From: Arthrobacter sp. DWC3
GTDB taxonomy: Bacteria > Actinomycetota > Actinomycetes > Actinomycetales > Micrococcaceae
DNA: 64,000 nt
Assembly: GCF_002929375.1 (NCBI RefSeq)
Contig: NZ_PJIP01000001.1
Coordinates: 310,001-374,000 of the forward strand
Reading direction: 5' to 3'
This document shows positions 51,088-59,346 of this stretch, one piece after another; within the stretch, counting starts at the first letter, position 1, and every line of letters starts with the position of its first letter. Position numbers and translations under genes: made by a program. The notes under the pieces were generated by a model. It was not told the DNA's origin and ran no database searches. It worked only from the letters and a program-made list of their open reading frames with translations.

Positions 51088-52434
51088 ATGGCGACCATTC
51101 GCTCACGGAAGTTCCTGCTGCCTGCCGCAGCACTCAGTGTTTCCCTCCTCGCACTCGCCGGCTGCGGTTCCGAAGGATCCGACAGCGCCGGCGGTTCGAG
51201 CGACGCGGACTGCACGGCCTACGAGTCCTACGGGACCTTCGAGGACGCCGAGGTCAGCGTCTACTCGACCATCGTGGACGTCGAGGCCGAACTGCTCGAG
51301 AACTCCTGGACGGACTTCGCGGACTGCACCGGTATCGAGGTGGCCTACGAGGGATCCAAGGAGTTCGAGACCCAGATCGGCGTGCGCGCCCAGGGCGGCA
51401 CGGCTCCTGACCTGGCCATCTTCCCGCAGCCCGGCCTGCTGGCCGACCAGGCGGAGAACCTGAAGCCCGCACCGCAGGCCGTGTCGGATCTCGTGGACGA
51501 GAACTGGTCCGCGGACTGGAAGAAGTACGGCACGGTGGACGGCACGTTCTACGCGGCCCCGATGCTCGCGAACGTCAAGGGGTACGTTTGGTACGACCCG
51601 GCCACGTTCGAGGAGAAGGGCTGGGAGGTCCCCACCACCTGGGACGAGATGACCGCGCTCACCGAGAAGATCGCGAGCGAGGACGAGATGAAGCCCTGGT
51701 GCGCCGGCTTCGAATCGGGCGAGGCCACCGGCTGGCCGGGTACCGACTGGATCGAGGACGCCGTCCTGCGCGAGCACGGGCCCGAGGTCTACGACCAGTG
51801 GGTCACCCACGAGATCCCGTTCAACGACCCTCAGATCGTCGACTCCTTCGACCGCGTCGGTGAGATCCTGAAGGACGACACGTATGTCAACGGCGGCTTC
51901 GGCGATGTCCGGTCGATCCTCTCCACGCCGTTCGCCGAGGCGGGCCAGCCCGTCCTCGACGGCCAGTGCGCCATGCACCACCAGGCTTCCTTCCAGGCCG
52001 CCAACTGGCCCGAGGGGACCACGGTCGCCGAGGACGGCGACGTCTGGGCCTTCATGACGCCCCCGATCGATGCCTCCCAGGGCACCGCCATCACCGGCGG
52101 CGGCGAGCTCATCGGCGCCTACGCCGACCGCCCCGAGGTCCAGGCCCTGCAGACCTACCTCGCGAGCGCCGAGTTCGCGAACGCCCGTGTGTCCCAGGGC
52201 GGCGCGATCAGCGCCAACAAGGGCCTCGACCCCGAGGTGGCGCAGTCGGACCTCGACCGCCAGTCCATCGAGCTGCTCCAGGACCCCGAGACGGTCTTCC
52301 GCTTCGACGGCTCCGACCTCATGCCCGGCGCGGTCGGCGCCAACTCCTTCTGGAGCGGCATCGTGAACTGGCTCAACGGCTCCTCCACGGAGGAAGTCAC
52401 GCAGACCGTCGAGGACAGCTGGCCCGCTTCCTGA
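51088..52434 (+). CDS. sugar ABC transporter substrate-binding lipoprotein
   Basis: 448 aa, family 1 extracellular binding protein. The lipobox is LALAGC after a basic signal peptide; then EVSVYSTIVDVEAELLENSWTDFADCTGIEVAYEGSKEFETQI, WYDPATFEEKGWEVPTTWDEMTAL and the C-terminal W-rich closing segment SFWSGIVNWLNGSS match alpha-glucoside or oligosaccharide binders. ATG 51088 with AAAGGAG. A perfect palindrome follows the stop. Operon: binding protein, two permeases, LacI regulator. No ATPase gene, so it likely shares an MsiK-type ATPase encoded elsewhere. Confidence 0.88.
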   Translation: MATIRSRKFLLPAAALSVSLLALAGCGSEGSDSAGGSSDADCTAYESYGTFEDAEVSVYSTIVDVEAELLENSWTDFADCTGIEVAYEGSKEFETQIGVRAQGGTAPDLAIFPQPGLLADQAENLKPAPQAVSDLVDENWSADWKKYGTVDGTFYAAPMLANVKGYVWYDPATFEEKGWEVPTTWDEMTALTEKIASEDEMKPWCAGFESGEATGWPGTDWIEDAVLREHGPEVYDQWVTHEIPFNDPQIVDSFDRVGEILKDDTYVNGGFGDVRSILSTPFAEAGQPVLDGQCAMHHQASFQAANWPEGTTVAEDGDVWAFMTPPIDASQGTAITGGGELIGAYADRPEVQALQTYLASAEFANARVSQGGAISANKGLDPEVAQSDLDRQSIELLQDPETVFRFDGSDLMPGAVGANSFWSGIVNWLNGSSTEEVTQTVEDSWPAS

Positions 52435-52442
52435 TGAGCTGA

Positions 52443-52476
52443 CGGACGGTGCCGGCCTGCAGGCCGGCACCGTCCG
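52443..52476 (+). terminator. 34-bp perfect palindrome between binding protein and permease genes
   Basis: CGGACGGTGCCGGCC pairs with its complement across a TGCA loop, nine bases after the binding-protein stop. As an mRNA 3' hairpin it would protect or partly terminate, giving more binding protein than permease. Confidence 0.85.
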
Positions 52477-52556
52477 GGTGTCCGGGGCGTAGCGCCAGCC
52501 GCGCTGCGCCCCGGCCCGTCCCCTACTTCGCTCACGTGCACCAAGGAGGCTGTGCT

Positions 52557-53522
52557 GTGGAAGACATTGCAGAAAAAGGGCTACAGGTGGTGGTGGGGCT
52601 CGCCGTCTTCGCCGCCATCATCGGCCTGATCATGTTGGTCGTCGACCGGGCGCCCAAGACGGGGCGGGAGAAGGTCCAGATCGCCGGATTCCTGGCGCCG
52701 GCGCTCGTGCTGCTCGCCGTCGGGCTCGTGTTCCCCGCGCTGCAGACCTCGTACCTGTCCCTGACGGACCGGAACGGCGACTTCGTGGGACTCGACAATT
52801 TCGTCTGGATGTTCACGCAGCCCGAAGCGCTGGTGACGCTCCGCAACACCGTCATCTGGGTGGTCCTCGTGCCGCTGCTGGCCTCGTCGATCGGCCTCGC
52901 CTACGCGGTCTTCATCGACCGTGCCCGCGGCGAGAAGGCCCTCAAGGCCCTCGTGTTCATGCCCATGGCGATCTCCTTCGTCGGCGCCGGCGTCATCTGG
53001 CGCTTCGTCTACGCCTACAAGGGGCCGGAGCAGGACCAGATCGGTCTCCTCAACCAGATCCTGGTCTGGTTCGGCCAGGAACCGAAGCAATTCCTGCTCG
53101 ACGCCCCCGAGAACACCCTGTTCCTCATCGCGGTCATGATCTGGATCCAGACGGGCTTCGCCATGGTGGTCCTCTCGGCCGCGATCAAGGGCATCCCCAC
53201 CGAGATCGTGGAGGCGGCACGGCTCGACGGCGCCGGCGCGTGGCAGCAGTTCACCAACGTCACGATCCCCACCATCCGCGGCTCCCTGATCGTGGTGGTC
53301 ACCACCATTACCATCGGCACGCTGAAGGTGTTCGACATCGTCCGGACCATGACGGCGGGCCAGTACGAGACGTCGGTCGTGGCCAACGAGATGTACACCC
53401 AGGCCTTCCGCGCGGGTGAACCCGGACGCGGTGCCGCACTGGCCCTGATCCTGTTCCTGATGGTGCTGCCCGTGGTCGTCTACAACGCCCGGCTGCTCCG
53501 CAAGCAGAAGGAGATCCGATGA
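52557..53522 (+). CDS. sugar ABC transporter permease (MalF type)
   Basis: 321 aa with about seven helices. The EAA loop is EAARLDGAGAWQQFTNVTIP near residue 223, where the ATPase docks. GTG 52557 has AAGGAGG seven bases upstream; a longer frame from 52449 is rejected. The gene overlaps the next permease by four bases. Belongs to the CUT1 oligosaccharide family. Confidence 0.9.
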   Translation: MEDIAEKGLQVVVGLAVFAAIIGLIMLVVDRAPKTGREKVQIAGFLAPALVLLAVGLVFPALQTSYLSLTDRNGDFVGLDNFVWMFTQPEALVTLRNTVIWVVLVPLLASSIGLAYAVFIDRARGEKALKALVFMPMAISFVGAGVIWRFVYAYKGPEQDQIGLLNQILVWFGQEPKQFLLDAPENTLFLIAVMIWIQTGFAMVVLSAAIKGIPTEIVEAARLDGAGAWQQFTNVTIPTIRGSLIVVVTTITIGTLKVFDIVRTMTAGQYETSVVANEMYTQAFRAGEPGRGAALALILFLMVLPVVVYNARLLRKQKEIR

Positions 53523-54478
53523 GCACCGTGCCCCTGGACAAGGAGCCACTCCTGCCGGGCGTCGACGGCGCCCCGCAGGGACGCCCGACCATGCAGAAGC
53601 GGGTCAGGCAGCGCCTGACCTCCCGCACCGCGACGGCGGCCGCGGTCATCATCGCCGTGATCTGGACCATCCCGACATTCGGCCTGCTCGTCTCGTCCTT
53701 CCGCCCCGAGGACAACATCAAGGGCAACGGCTGGTGGAACGTGCTCACCGACCGCCAGTTCACCCTCGAGAACTACGCCGATGTCCTCAGCCCCGGCGGC
53801 AGCCAGTCACCCAACCTGCTCTCCTACTTCGTGAACTCGCTGGCCATCGTGATCCCGGGCACCATCTTCACGCTGGTCCTCGGGTCCATGGCGGCCTACA
53901 TGTTCGCCTGGGGCCGGTTCAGGGGCAAGGACGGGCTGTTCATCTTCGTGTTCGCCCTGCAGATCGTGCCCCTGCAGATGGCGCTCATCCCGCTGCTCCA
54001 GCTCTTCACGCAGGTCCTGAAGTTCGGGGACTTCCAGCTGCTGCCCAGCGGAACCTACGCGCAGCTCTGGGTGGCCCACACCATCTTCGGGCTGCCGCTG
54101 GCCATCTTCCTGCTCCACAACTTCATCGCGGAGATCCCCGGGGAGGTCATCGAGGCCGCGCGCGTGGACGGCGCCGGCCACAGCACCATCTTCTGGCGGA
54201 TCATCGTCCCTCTCGCCACACCCGCCCTCGCCTCGTTCGGCATCTTCCAGTTCCTCTGGCTGTGGAACGACCTGCTCGTGGCCCTCGTGTTCTCGGGAGG
54301 CGGCGCCGACGTCGCACCGATCACGCAGCGCCTCGCGGAGATCCAGGGCTCGAGGGGCGGCGAATGGCAGCGGCTGACCGCCGGGGCCTTCGTCTCGATC
54401 ATCGTGCCCCTCGCCGTGTTCTTCGGACTGCAGCGCTACTTCGTGAGAGGACTTCTGGCGGGCGGTCTGAAAGGCTGA
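53519..54478 (+). CDS. sugar ABC transporter permease (MalG type)
   Basis: 319 aa, six helices. The EAA loop reads EAARVDGAGHSTIFWRIIVPL. Extended N-terminal tail (STVPLDKEPLLPGVDG). The start overlaps the previous stop (ATGA), and the LacI gene begins three bases after its stop, so all belong to one transcript. Confidence 0.9.
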   Translation: MSTVPLDKEPLLPGVDGAPQGRPTMQKRVRQRLTSRTATAAAVIIAVIWTIPTFGLLVSSFRPEDNIKGNGWWNVLTDRQFTLENYADVLSPGGSQSPNLLSYFVNSLAIVIPGTIFTLVLGSMAAYMFAWGRFRGKDGLFIFVFALQIVPLQMALIPLLQLFTQVLKFGDFQLLPSGTYAQLWVAHTIFGLPLAIFLLHNFIAEIPGEVIEAARVDGAGHSTIFWRIIVPLATPALASFGIFQFLWLWNDLLVALVFSGGGADVAPITQRLAEIQGSRGGEWQRLTAGAFVSIIVPLAVFFGLQRYFVRGLLAGGLKG

Positions 54479-54481
54479 GGC

Positions 54482-55492
54482 ATGACAAGCATCGATGACG
54501 TCGCCGCGGCCCTCGGAGTCTCGACCGCCACGGTGTCCCGCGCACTGCGCGGGCTGCCGGGGGTCGCCGAGGAGACGCGTGCCCGGGTCACCTCGACCGC
54601 GAACAGCCTCGGGTACGTGCCGTCGTCGGCGGCGTCGGGCCTGGCCTCCGGCCGCACCATGGCCATGGGCGTCCTCGTCCCGGCGATCGACCGCTGGTAC
54701 TTCTCGGCCGTGCTCGAGGGCGTCGACCGGCAGCTCCGTGCCGCGGGCTACGACCTGATCGTGTTCAGCCTCGGCGGCGACGGCGTGAACCGCGACCGCG
54801 TGTTCCACCGCTCCATCCTGCGCAAACGCATCGATGCCCTCCTGGTCATGTGCATGCACCTGACGGCGGAGGAACGGAAGGCCGTCCAGCAGCTCGAGTA
54901 CCCCCACATCGTGGTGGGCGGTGCGGTGGAGGGCGTGCGCCACGTGGGGATCGACGACGCCCGGGCGGCCCGCGACGCCGTCGAGCACCTCATCGGCCAC
55001 GGCCACACGAGGATCGCGCACATGCGCGGCGGCGGGTCCTTCGACATCGACTTCGAGGTGCCCCGCCTGCGTGAGCAGGGGTTCCGGGAGACCATGGCGG
55101 GCCACGGCCTCCCCGTCCGCGAGGACTGGTCGGCGTTCGGCGACTTCACGTTCGCCACCTCGCGGGTCGCGGCCCTGGCCCTGCTCGCCGACCCGGCGGA
55201 CCGGCCGACGGCGGTGTTCTGCTCCTCCGACGAGATGGCGTTCGGGGTGCTGAGGGCCGCGGCGCAGCTCGGCATCGACGTGCCCGGCGAGCTCTCCGTC
55301 ATCGGGATCGACGACCACGAGTTCGCCGAGCCCATGGGCCTCACGACCATCCGGCAGGACCCGGAGGACCAGGGCGCCTATGCGGCGGACCTCCTGCTGG
55401 GCGAGCTGCTGCGGCACGAACCCGCCGAGTACCCGCCGTCGCGCCCTCACGTGCTCGTGGAACGGGCGTCCACGGGACCGGCCCGGCGCTGA
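54482..55492 (+). CDS. LacI family regulator of the sugar ABC operon
   Basis: 336 aa. HTH SIDDVAAALGVSTATVSRALRGLPGV and hinge helix SGLASGRT; the C-terminal type 1 periplasmic-binding-protein fold has GDGVNRDRVFHRSILRKRIDALLV and AVFCSSDEMAFGVLRAA. Placed at the end of the transporter transcript, it most likely binds GTAAGCGCTTAC at 50978-50989 and is released by an imported sugar derivative. Start ATG 54482; no ribosome site is needed beyond coupling. Confidence 0.9.
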   Translation: MTSIDDVAAALGVSTATVSRALRGLPGVAEETRARVTSTANSLGYVPSSAASGLASGRTMAMGVLVPAIDRWYFSAVLEGVDRQLRAAGYDLIVFSLGGDGVNRDRVFHRSILRKRIDALLVMCMHLTAEERKAVQQLEYPHIVVGGAVEGVRHVGIDDARAARDAVEHLIGHGHTRIAHMRGGGSFDIDFEVPRLREQGFRETMAGHGLPVREDWSAFGDFTFATSRVAALALLADPADRPTAVFCSSDEMAFGVLRAAAQLGIDVPGELSVIGIDDHEFAEPMGLTTIRQDPEDQGAYAADLLLGELLRHEPAEYPPSRPHVLVERASTGPARR

Positions 55493-55496
55493 CGCC

Positions 55497-55593
55497 CCGC
55501 CGTCGTTCCTGGTTCCCGGCGGCGTTCCGCGGGTCGGGGCGCGACGCGCCGGGCTGACCGCGTGCGGGCCCCGAGAGGTGGGAACGACGGCGG
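55497..55593. repeat. intergenic inverted-repeat element, copy E
   Basis: Left end CCGCCGTCGTTCCTGGTTCC, right end GAGAGGTGGGAACGACGG then CGG. It is the best-preserved copy: ends CCGCCGTCGTTCC and GGAACGACGGCGG are exact reverse complements. Between convergent genes. Confidence 0.7.
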
Positions 55594-55630
55594 CAGCCCC
55601 CGCGTGTGGGTCGGGCGCCCGCCGCGCGGG

Positions 55631-56479
55631 TCAGGAGGCGCGGGCGAGCTGACGGATCGGGATCCACCGGGAGGCCAGGCGCCGGTAGGAGGCGGCCGCG
55701 CCCATCATGTCCGCCTCGGCCAGGCTCTCGATGCCGAGGCGCACGTCCATCGGCGAGTCGTCGGGGAACACGCGGTCCGCGACCGGGCCGTAGTCGACCT
55801 CCACCACGGCGTCGCGGCGGAACACCTCGAGCCACTCGACGATCTCCGTGAGTTCGTCCAGCAGGTCCATCTCCGGTGCGCCGATGGCGAGTTGTGCCAC
55901 GGAGCGCCTGCCCCGGTCGATGCAGTCGCCGATCCTCGCGGAGATCCGGACGGTGGACACGCGGCCGTCGTCCTCCACCACCTCCGTGAGGTCGTCCTCG
56001 TGGATCAGGACGAACCAGGCGAACGGCACCCCCCAGGTCGCCGAGCGCGTGTGCAACTTGGCCACGGTGTCCGCGAACGTGTCCGGGTCCAGTCTCGCCT
56101 GGTGCGCCTCACGGGCGGCCTCGGGCACGAGGACGTCGATCAGGGGGCCGCGCAGGCTCTGGTCGAGCGACTCGGCGGCCAGCGTGGTGCGGACGGCCAG
56201 CTGGTTGGGGCAGTAGTAGGGCGCCGTCGTGCCGCTGAGCGCGGGGAAGTGCGTGACGCGCACGAGGTCCGGCTCGTGGTGGGGGAAGGGGTCGGACACG
56301 CTGCGCAGGATGCGCCGCAGCGACTGCTCGTGCTCGAGGGTCTCGGTGAGCGCCCGCTCCCGCGCGCGCTGCTCGAGGATCATCAGCTGCTGCGCGTCGG
56401 AGAACGCGTCGAGCGGCTCGTACACGCGGAGATAGGAGACGTACGGGAACGGCCGGGCGGCACCGCCCATCGGGCTCAC
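55631..56479 (-). CDS. conserved hypothetical protein coupled to exodeoxyribonuclease III
   Basis: 282 aa, soluble, acidic. Visible features: FPYVSYLRVYEPLDAFSDAQQLMI at the start, a long helix with several RARERAL repeats, FAWFVLIHEDDLTEVVEDDGRVSTVRISARIGDCIDRGRRSVAQL in the centre. No domain recognised. GTG 56479 overlaps the xth stop by four bases, so it is coupled to the DNA-repair gene; an internal ATG at 56470 is the alternative start. The context suggests a linked but unknown role. Confidence 0.65.
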   Translation of the reverse strand: MSPMGGAARPFPYVSYLRVYEPLDAFSDAQQLMILEQRARERALTETLEHEQSLRRILRSVSDPFPHHEPDLVRVTHFPALSGTTAPYYCPNQLAVRTTLAAESLDQSLRGPLIDVLVPEAAREAHQARLDPDTFADTVAKLHTRSATWGVPFAWFVLIHEDDLTEVVEDDGRVSTVRISARIGDCIDRGRRSVAQLAIGAPEMDLLDELTEIVEWLEVFRRDAVVEVDYGPVADRVFPDDSPMDVRLGIESLAEADMMGAAASYRRLASRWIPIRQLARAS

Positions 56480-57285
56480 GGCCCGCTGAGTTCCACGACG
56501 ACGGGAGCGTGGTCGGAGGCACCCTTGCCCTTGCGCTCCTCGCGGTCCACGAACGCGTTCGTGGCGCGCCTGGCCAGGGCGGGCGAGCCGAGGACGAAGT
56601 CGATGCGCATACCCTCCTTTTTGGGGAACCGAAGCTGCGTGTAGTCCCAGTACGTGTAGAGGCCGGGGCCCGGCGTGTAGGGGCGGGCGACGTCCGCGAA
56701 CCCGGCGTCGAGGAACGCCTGGAACGCGGCGCGCTCGGCCGGGCTGACATGCGTGTACCCGCCGTTGACGAAGAGGTCGATGTCCCAGACGTCCTCGTCC
56801 TGCGGCGCGATGTTCCAGTCGCCCATGAGGGCGATCTGCGCCTCGGGGTCCTCGCTGATCCAGCGCTGCGCATGGCCCTTCAGGACGTCGAGCCACTCGA
56901 TCTTGTAGGGCATGTGGGGGTCGTCGAGCGCCCGGCCGTTCGGCACGTACAGGCTCCAGACGCGCACGCCGCCGCACGTCGCGGCGATGGCGCGCGCTTC
57001 CTGCACCGCTTCCGTCCCCGGCTTGCCGAAGGCCGGCTGGCCGGGGAAGGTGCGCTCGACGTCGTCGAGCCCCACGCGGGAGGCGATGGCGACGCCGTTC
57101 CACTGGCTCAGGCCGAAGTGCGCCACCTCGAACCCGCTGTTCTCGAACAACTCCCACGGGAAGTTGTCGTCCTTGCACTTCGTCTCCTGGATGGCCAGGA
57201 CGTCGACGTCGGACCTGTCGAGCCAGGCCTCGACGCGGTCGGCACGGGCTCGGAGGGAATTGACGTTCCAGGTGGCGATCTTCAC
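56476..57285 (-). CDS. xth: exodeoxyribonuclease III
   Basis: 269 aa. Motifs of the ExoIII/APE1 endonuclease-exonuclease-phosphatase fold: TWNVNSLRARADRV, IQETKCKD with the metal Glu, GDWNIAPQDEDVWD, RIDFVLGSPAL and the catalytic SDHAPVVVEL. Role: AP-site cleavage and 3' end cleaning in base-excision repair. GTG 57285 starts VKIATWN, the family's exact N terminus; a TAACGT hexamer 7 bases upstream suggests a leaderless promoter, so the longer frame from 57327 is rejected. Confidence 0.92.
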   Translation of the reverse strand: MKIATWNVNSLRARADRVEAWLDRSDVDVLAIQETKCKDDNFPWELFENSGFEVAHFGLSQWNGVAIASRVGLDDVERTFPGQPAFGKPGTEAVQEARAIAATCGGVRVWSLYVPNGRALDDPHMPYKIEWLDVLKGHAQRWISEDPEAQIALMGDWNIAPQDEDVWDIDLFVNGGYTHVSPAERAAFQAFLDAGFADVARPYTPGPGLYTYWDYTQLRFPKKEGMRIDFVLGSPALARRATNAFVDREERKGKGASDHAPVVVELSGP

Positions 57286-57311
57286 GGACCCTACGTTACC
57301 AACGGCGGTCT

Positions 57312-58136
57312 TTACTCCCGCCACCACGAATCGAAGACGGTCACGGGCACGGTGCGCTTGTGCCGTGTGATCCAGTAGCGGTGCTCGATCGCCTTCGCCG
57401 CGTCGGGGTCCACCTCGCGTCCCTCGAGGTAGTCGTCGATCTGCTCGTAGGTCAGCCCGAGCTCGTTCTCGTCGGCCCGGCCGGGCAGGTCGTCGAGCAG
57501 GTCCGCCGTCGGGATCTTCTCGTAGAGGGCCGCGGGCGCCCCGAGTTCCTTCAGCAGCGCGCGGTTCTGGCGCTTGTTCAGCCCGAAGAGGGGGAGGATG
57601 TCCGCGCCGCCGTCGCCGAACTTCGTGAAGAAGCCCGTCACGGACTCGGCGCCGTGGTCGGTACCGATCACGAGCAGGTTGTGCTGCCCGGCGATCGCGT
57701 ACTGCGCCACCATGCGGGCACGGGCCTTCGTGTTGCCCTTGGTGAAGTCGGAGATCCGCTCGCCGGTGGTCTCCGCGTACTCCTGCTGGAAGCCGTCGAC
57801 GGCGGGCGCCACGTTGAACACCCTCGACGTGCGGGGCTGGATGAAGGCCAGGGCGGCCTGGGCGTCCTCCTCGTCCTTCTGGACGTTGTAGGGCAGGCGC
57901 ACCGCGATGAAGTCGGCGTCGGCCCCCTCGGAGCGCAGTTCATCGACGGCGAGCTGGGCGAGCTTGCCGGCGAGGGTCGAATCGAGCCCGCCGCTGATGC
58001 CGAGGACGAACCCGCGGGTCCCTGTGGACCGGACGTAGTCCTTCAGGAACGCGACCCGGCTGCGCACCTCCGCAGCGGGGTCGATGGTGGGCTTGACGCC
58101 CATTTCCTCAATGATCTGTGCCTGGAGTTCACGCAT
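57312..58136 (-). CDS. nadE: NAD+ synthetase (ammonia-dependent)
   Basis: 274 aa. The PP-loop [21 protein letters not shown] and the GTDHAES segment ([28 protein letters not shown]) identify the final step of NAD synthesis, from nicotinate adenine dinucleotide with ATP and ammonia. No glutaminase domain, so the ammonia form. ATG 58136 has TAGCCT exactly six bases upstream, with no ribosome site. A 7-bp inverted repeat lies in the -35 region. Downstream genes are xth and the hypothetical. Confidence 0.95.
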   Translation of the reverse strand: MRELQAQIIEEMGVKPTIDPAAEVRSRVAFLKDYVRSTGTRGFVLGISGGLDSTLAGKLAQLAVDELRSEGADADFIAVRLPYNVQKDEEDAQAALAFIQPRTSRVFNVAPAVDGFQQEYAETTGERISDFTKGNTKARARMVAQYAIAGQHNLLVIGTDHGAESVTGFFTKFGDGGADILPLFGLNKRQNRALLKELGAPAALYEKIPTADLLDDLPGRADENELGLTYEQIDDYLEGREVDPDAAKAIEHRYWITRHKRTVPVTVFDSWWRE

Positions 58137-58142
58137 GACCCA

Positions 58143-58148
58143 AGGCTA
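58143..58148 (-). promoter_or_regulatory. leaderless-type -10 of nadE
   Basis: TAGCCT on the minus strand, then TGGGTC, then the ATG. Six-base spacing as in the other leaderless candidates. Confidence 0.6.
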
Positions 58149-58156
58149 CTCCGCTT

Positions 58157-58181
58157 CGATTTCTACGAGGTTACGAAATCG
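58157..58181. promoter_or_regulatory. inverted repeat in the nadE promoter
   Basis: CGATTTC (58157-58163) and GAAATCG (58175-58181), 11 bases apart, covering the expected -35. A possible site for a regulator of NAD synthesis; no regulator gene is nearby. Confidence 0.5.
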
Positions 58182-58196
58182 GGGGAATTACACCAG

Positions 58197-58238
58197 AGGG
58201 CCGCCGCGCCGGGTGTGCGGACCCGGCACGGCGACCCT
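58197..58238 (-). terminator. hairpin after the sugar isomerase gene
   Basis: An 18-bp stem (58197-58214 with 58221-58238) with two non-Watson-Crick pairs and a six-base loop, starting 11 bases after the isomerase stop. Confidence 0.75.
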
Positions 58239-58249
58239 CGAGCCGGACG

Positions 58250-59248
58250 CTACTGGCTGAACGCGGCGTCGAACGAGGTCTCCGACGGCGCGAAGTCGAA
58301 GCCCTTGAGGAAGGCGAGGGCCTCGGGTGCGCCCTGCAGGCGGTCCATGCCGGCGTCCTCCCACTCCACCGAGATGGGGCCGGTGTAGCCGATGGCCGTC
58401 AGCGCGCGGAAGCTGTCCTCCCAGGGCACGTCGCCGCGACCCGTGGAGACGAAGTCCCAGCCGCGCCGCGGGTCGCCCCAGGGCAGGTGCGAGGACATGA
58501 TGCCGTTGCGGCCGCCGCCCATGCGCATCTTCGTGTCCTTGCAGTCCACGTGGTAGATGCGGTCCTTGAAGTCGGAGATGAACGCCACCGGGTCGATCTG
58601 CTGCCACATGAAGTGGCTCGGGTCCCAGTTGAGGCCGAACGCGGGGCGGTGGCCGATGGCCTCCAGGGTGCGCTGCGTGGACCAGTAGTCGTAGGCGATC
58701 TCGGAGGGGTGCACCTCGTGGGCGAAGCGGACCCCGCACTCGTCGAACACGTCGAGGATGGGGTTCCAGCGGTCGGCGAAGTCCTGGTAGCCGGCGTCGA
58801 TCACACTCGCGGGTACGGGCGGGAACATGGCCACGTACTGCCAGATCGAGGAACCGGTGAAGCCCACCACGGTGTCCACGCCGAGCTTCTTCGCGAGCCG
58901 CGCGGTCAGCTTCATCTCCTCCGCGGCGCGCTGACGCACGCCCTCCGGGTCGCCGTCGCCCCAGATCCTCGGGCCGACGATCGCCTGGTGGCGGAAGTCG
59001 ATGGGGGCGTCGCAGACGGCCTGGCCCTTGAGGTGGTTCGAGATCGCCCACACCTTCAGGCCGTTGCGCTCCAGGATGTCGAGCCGGTCCTGGATGTACG
59101 CGTCGTCGTCCCAGCGCCAGGCGTCGAGGTGATCGCCGGAGACGGCGATCTCGAGGCCGTCGTAGCCCCACCGGCCGGCGAGCTCGGCGACCTTCTCGAA
59201 GGGGAGGTCGGCCCACTGGCCGGTGAACAGGGTGAAGTTGCGGGTCAT
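58250..59248 (-). CDS. sugar phosphate isomerase/epimerase (xylose isomerase-like TIM barrel)
   Basis: 332 aa AP-endonuclease family 2 barrel. WGYDGLEIAVSGDHLDAW, FAHEVHPSEIAYDYWST, GLNWDPSHFMWQQIDPVAFI, YHVDCKDTKM and SVEWEDAGMDR supply the metal-binding Glu/Asp/His set. These enzymes isomerise or epimerise sugars or inositol oxidation products, often after a Gfo/Idh dehydrogenase. ATG 59248 has AAGGAG. It lies downstream of the dehydrogenase and binding-protein genes in one transcript. Confidence 0.85.
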   Translation of the reverse strand: MTRNFTLFTGQWADLPFEKVAELAGRWGYDGLEIAVSGDHLDAWRWDDDAYIQDRLDILERNGLKVWAISNHLKGQAVCDAPIDFRHQAIVGPRIWGDGDPEGVRQRAAEEMKLTARLAKKLGVDTVVGFTGSSIWQYVAMFPPVPASVIDAGYQDFADRWNPILDVFDECGVRFAHEVHPSEIAYDYWSTQRTLEAIGHRPAFGLNWDPSHFMWQQIDPVAFISDFKDRIYHVDCKDTKMRMGGGRNGIMSSHLPWGDPRRGWDFVSTGRGDVPWEDSFRALTAIGYTGPISVEWEDAGMDRLQGAPEALAFLKGFDFAPSETSFDAAFSQ

Positions 59249-59346
59249 GCAGTCTCCTTGGATGGTGTGGGGTGCTGGAGTGTGATGTCCGCGTCCGCGT
59301 GCGGTGGCGGGCCGCGTCGACGGGCGCCGGACCGGGTCGTCTTGGG

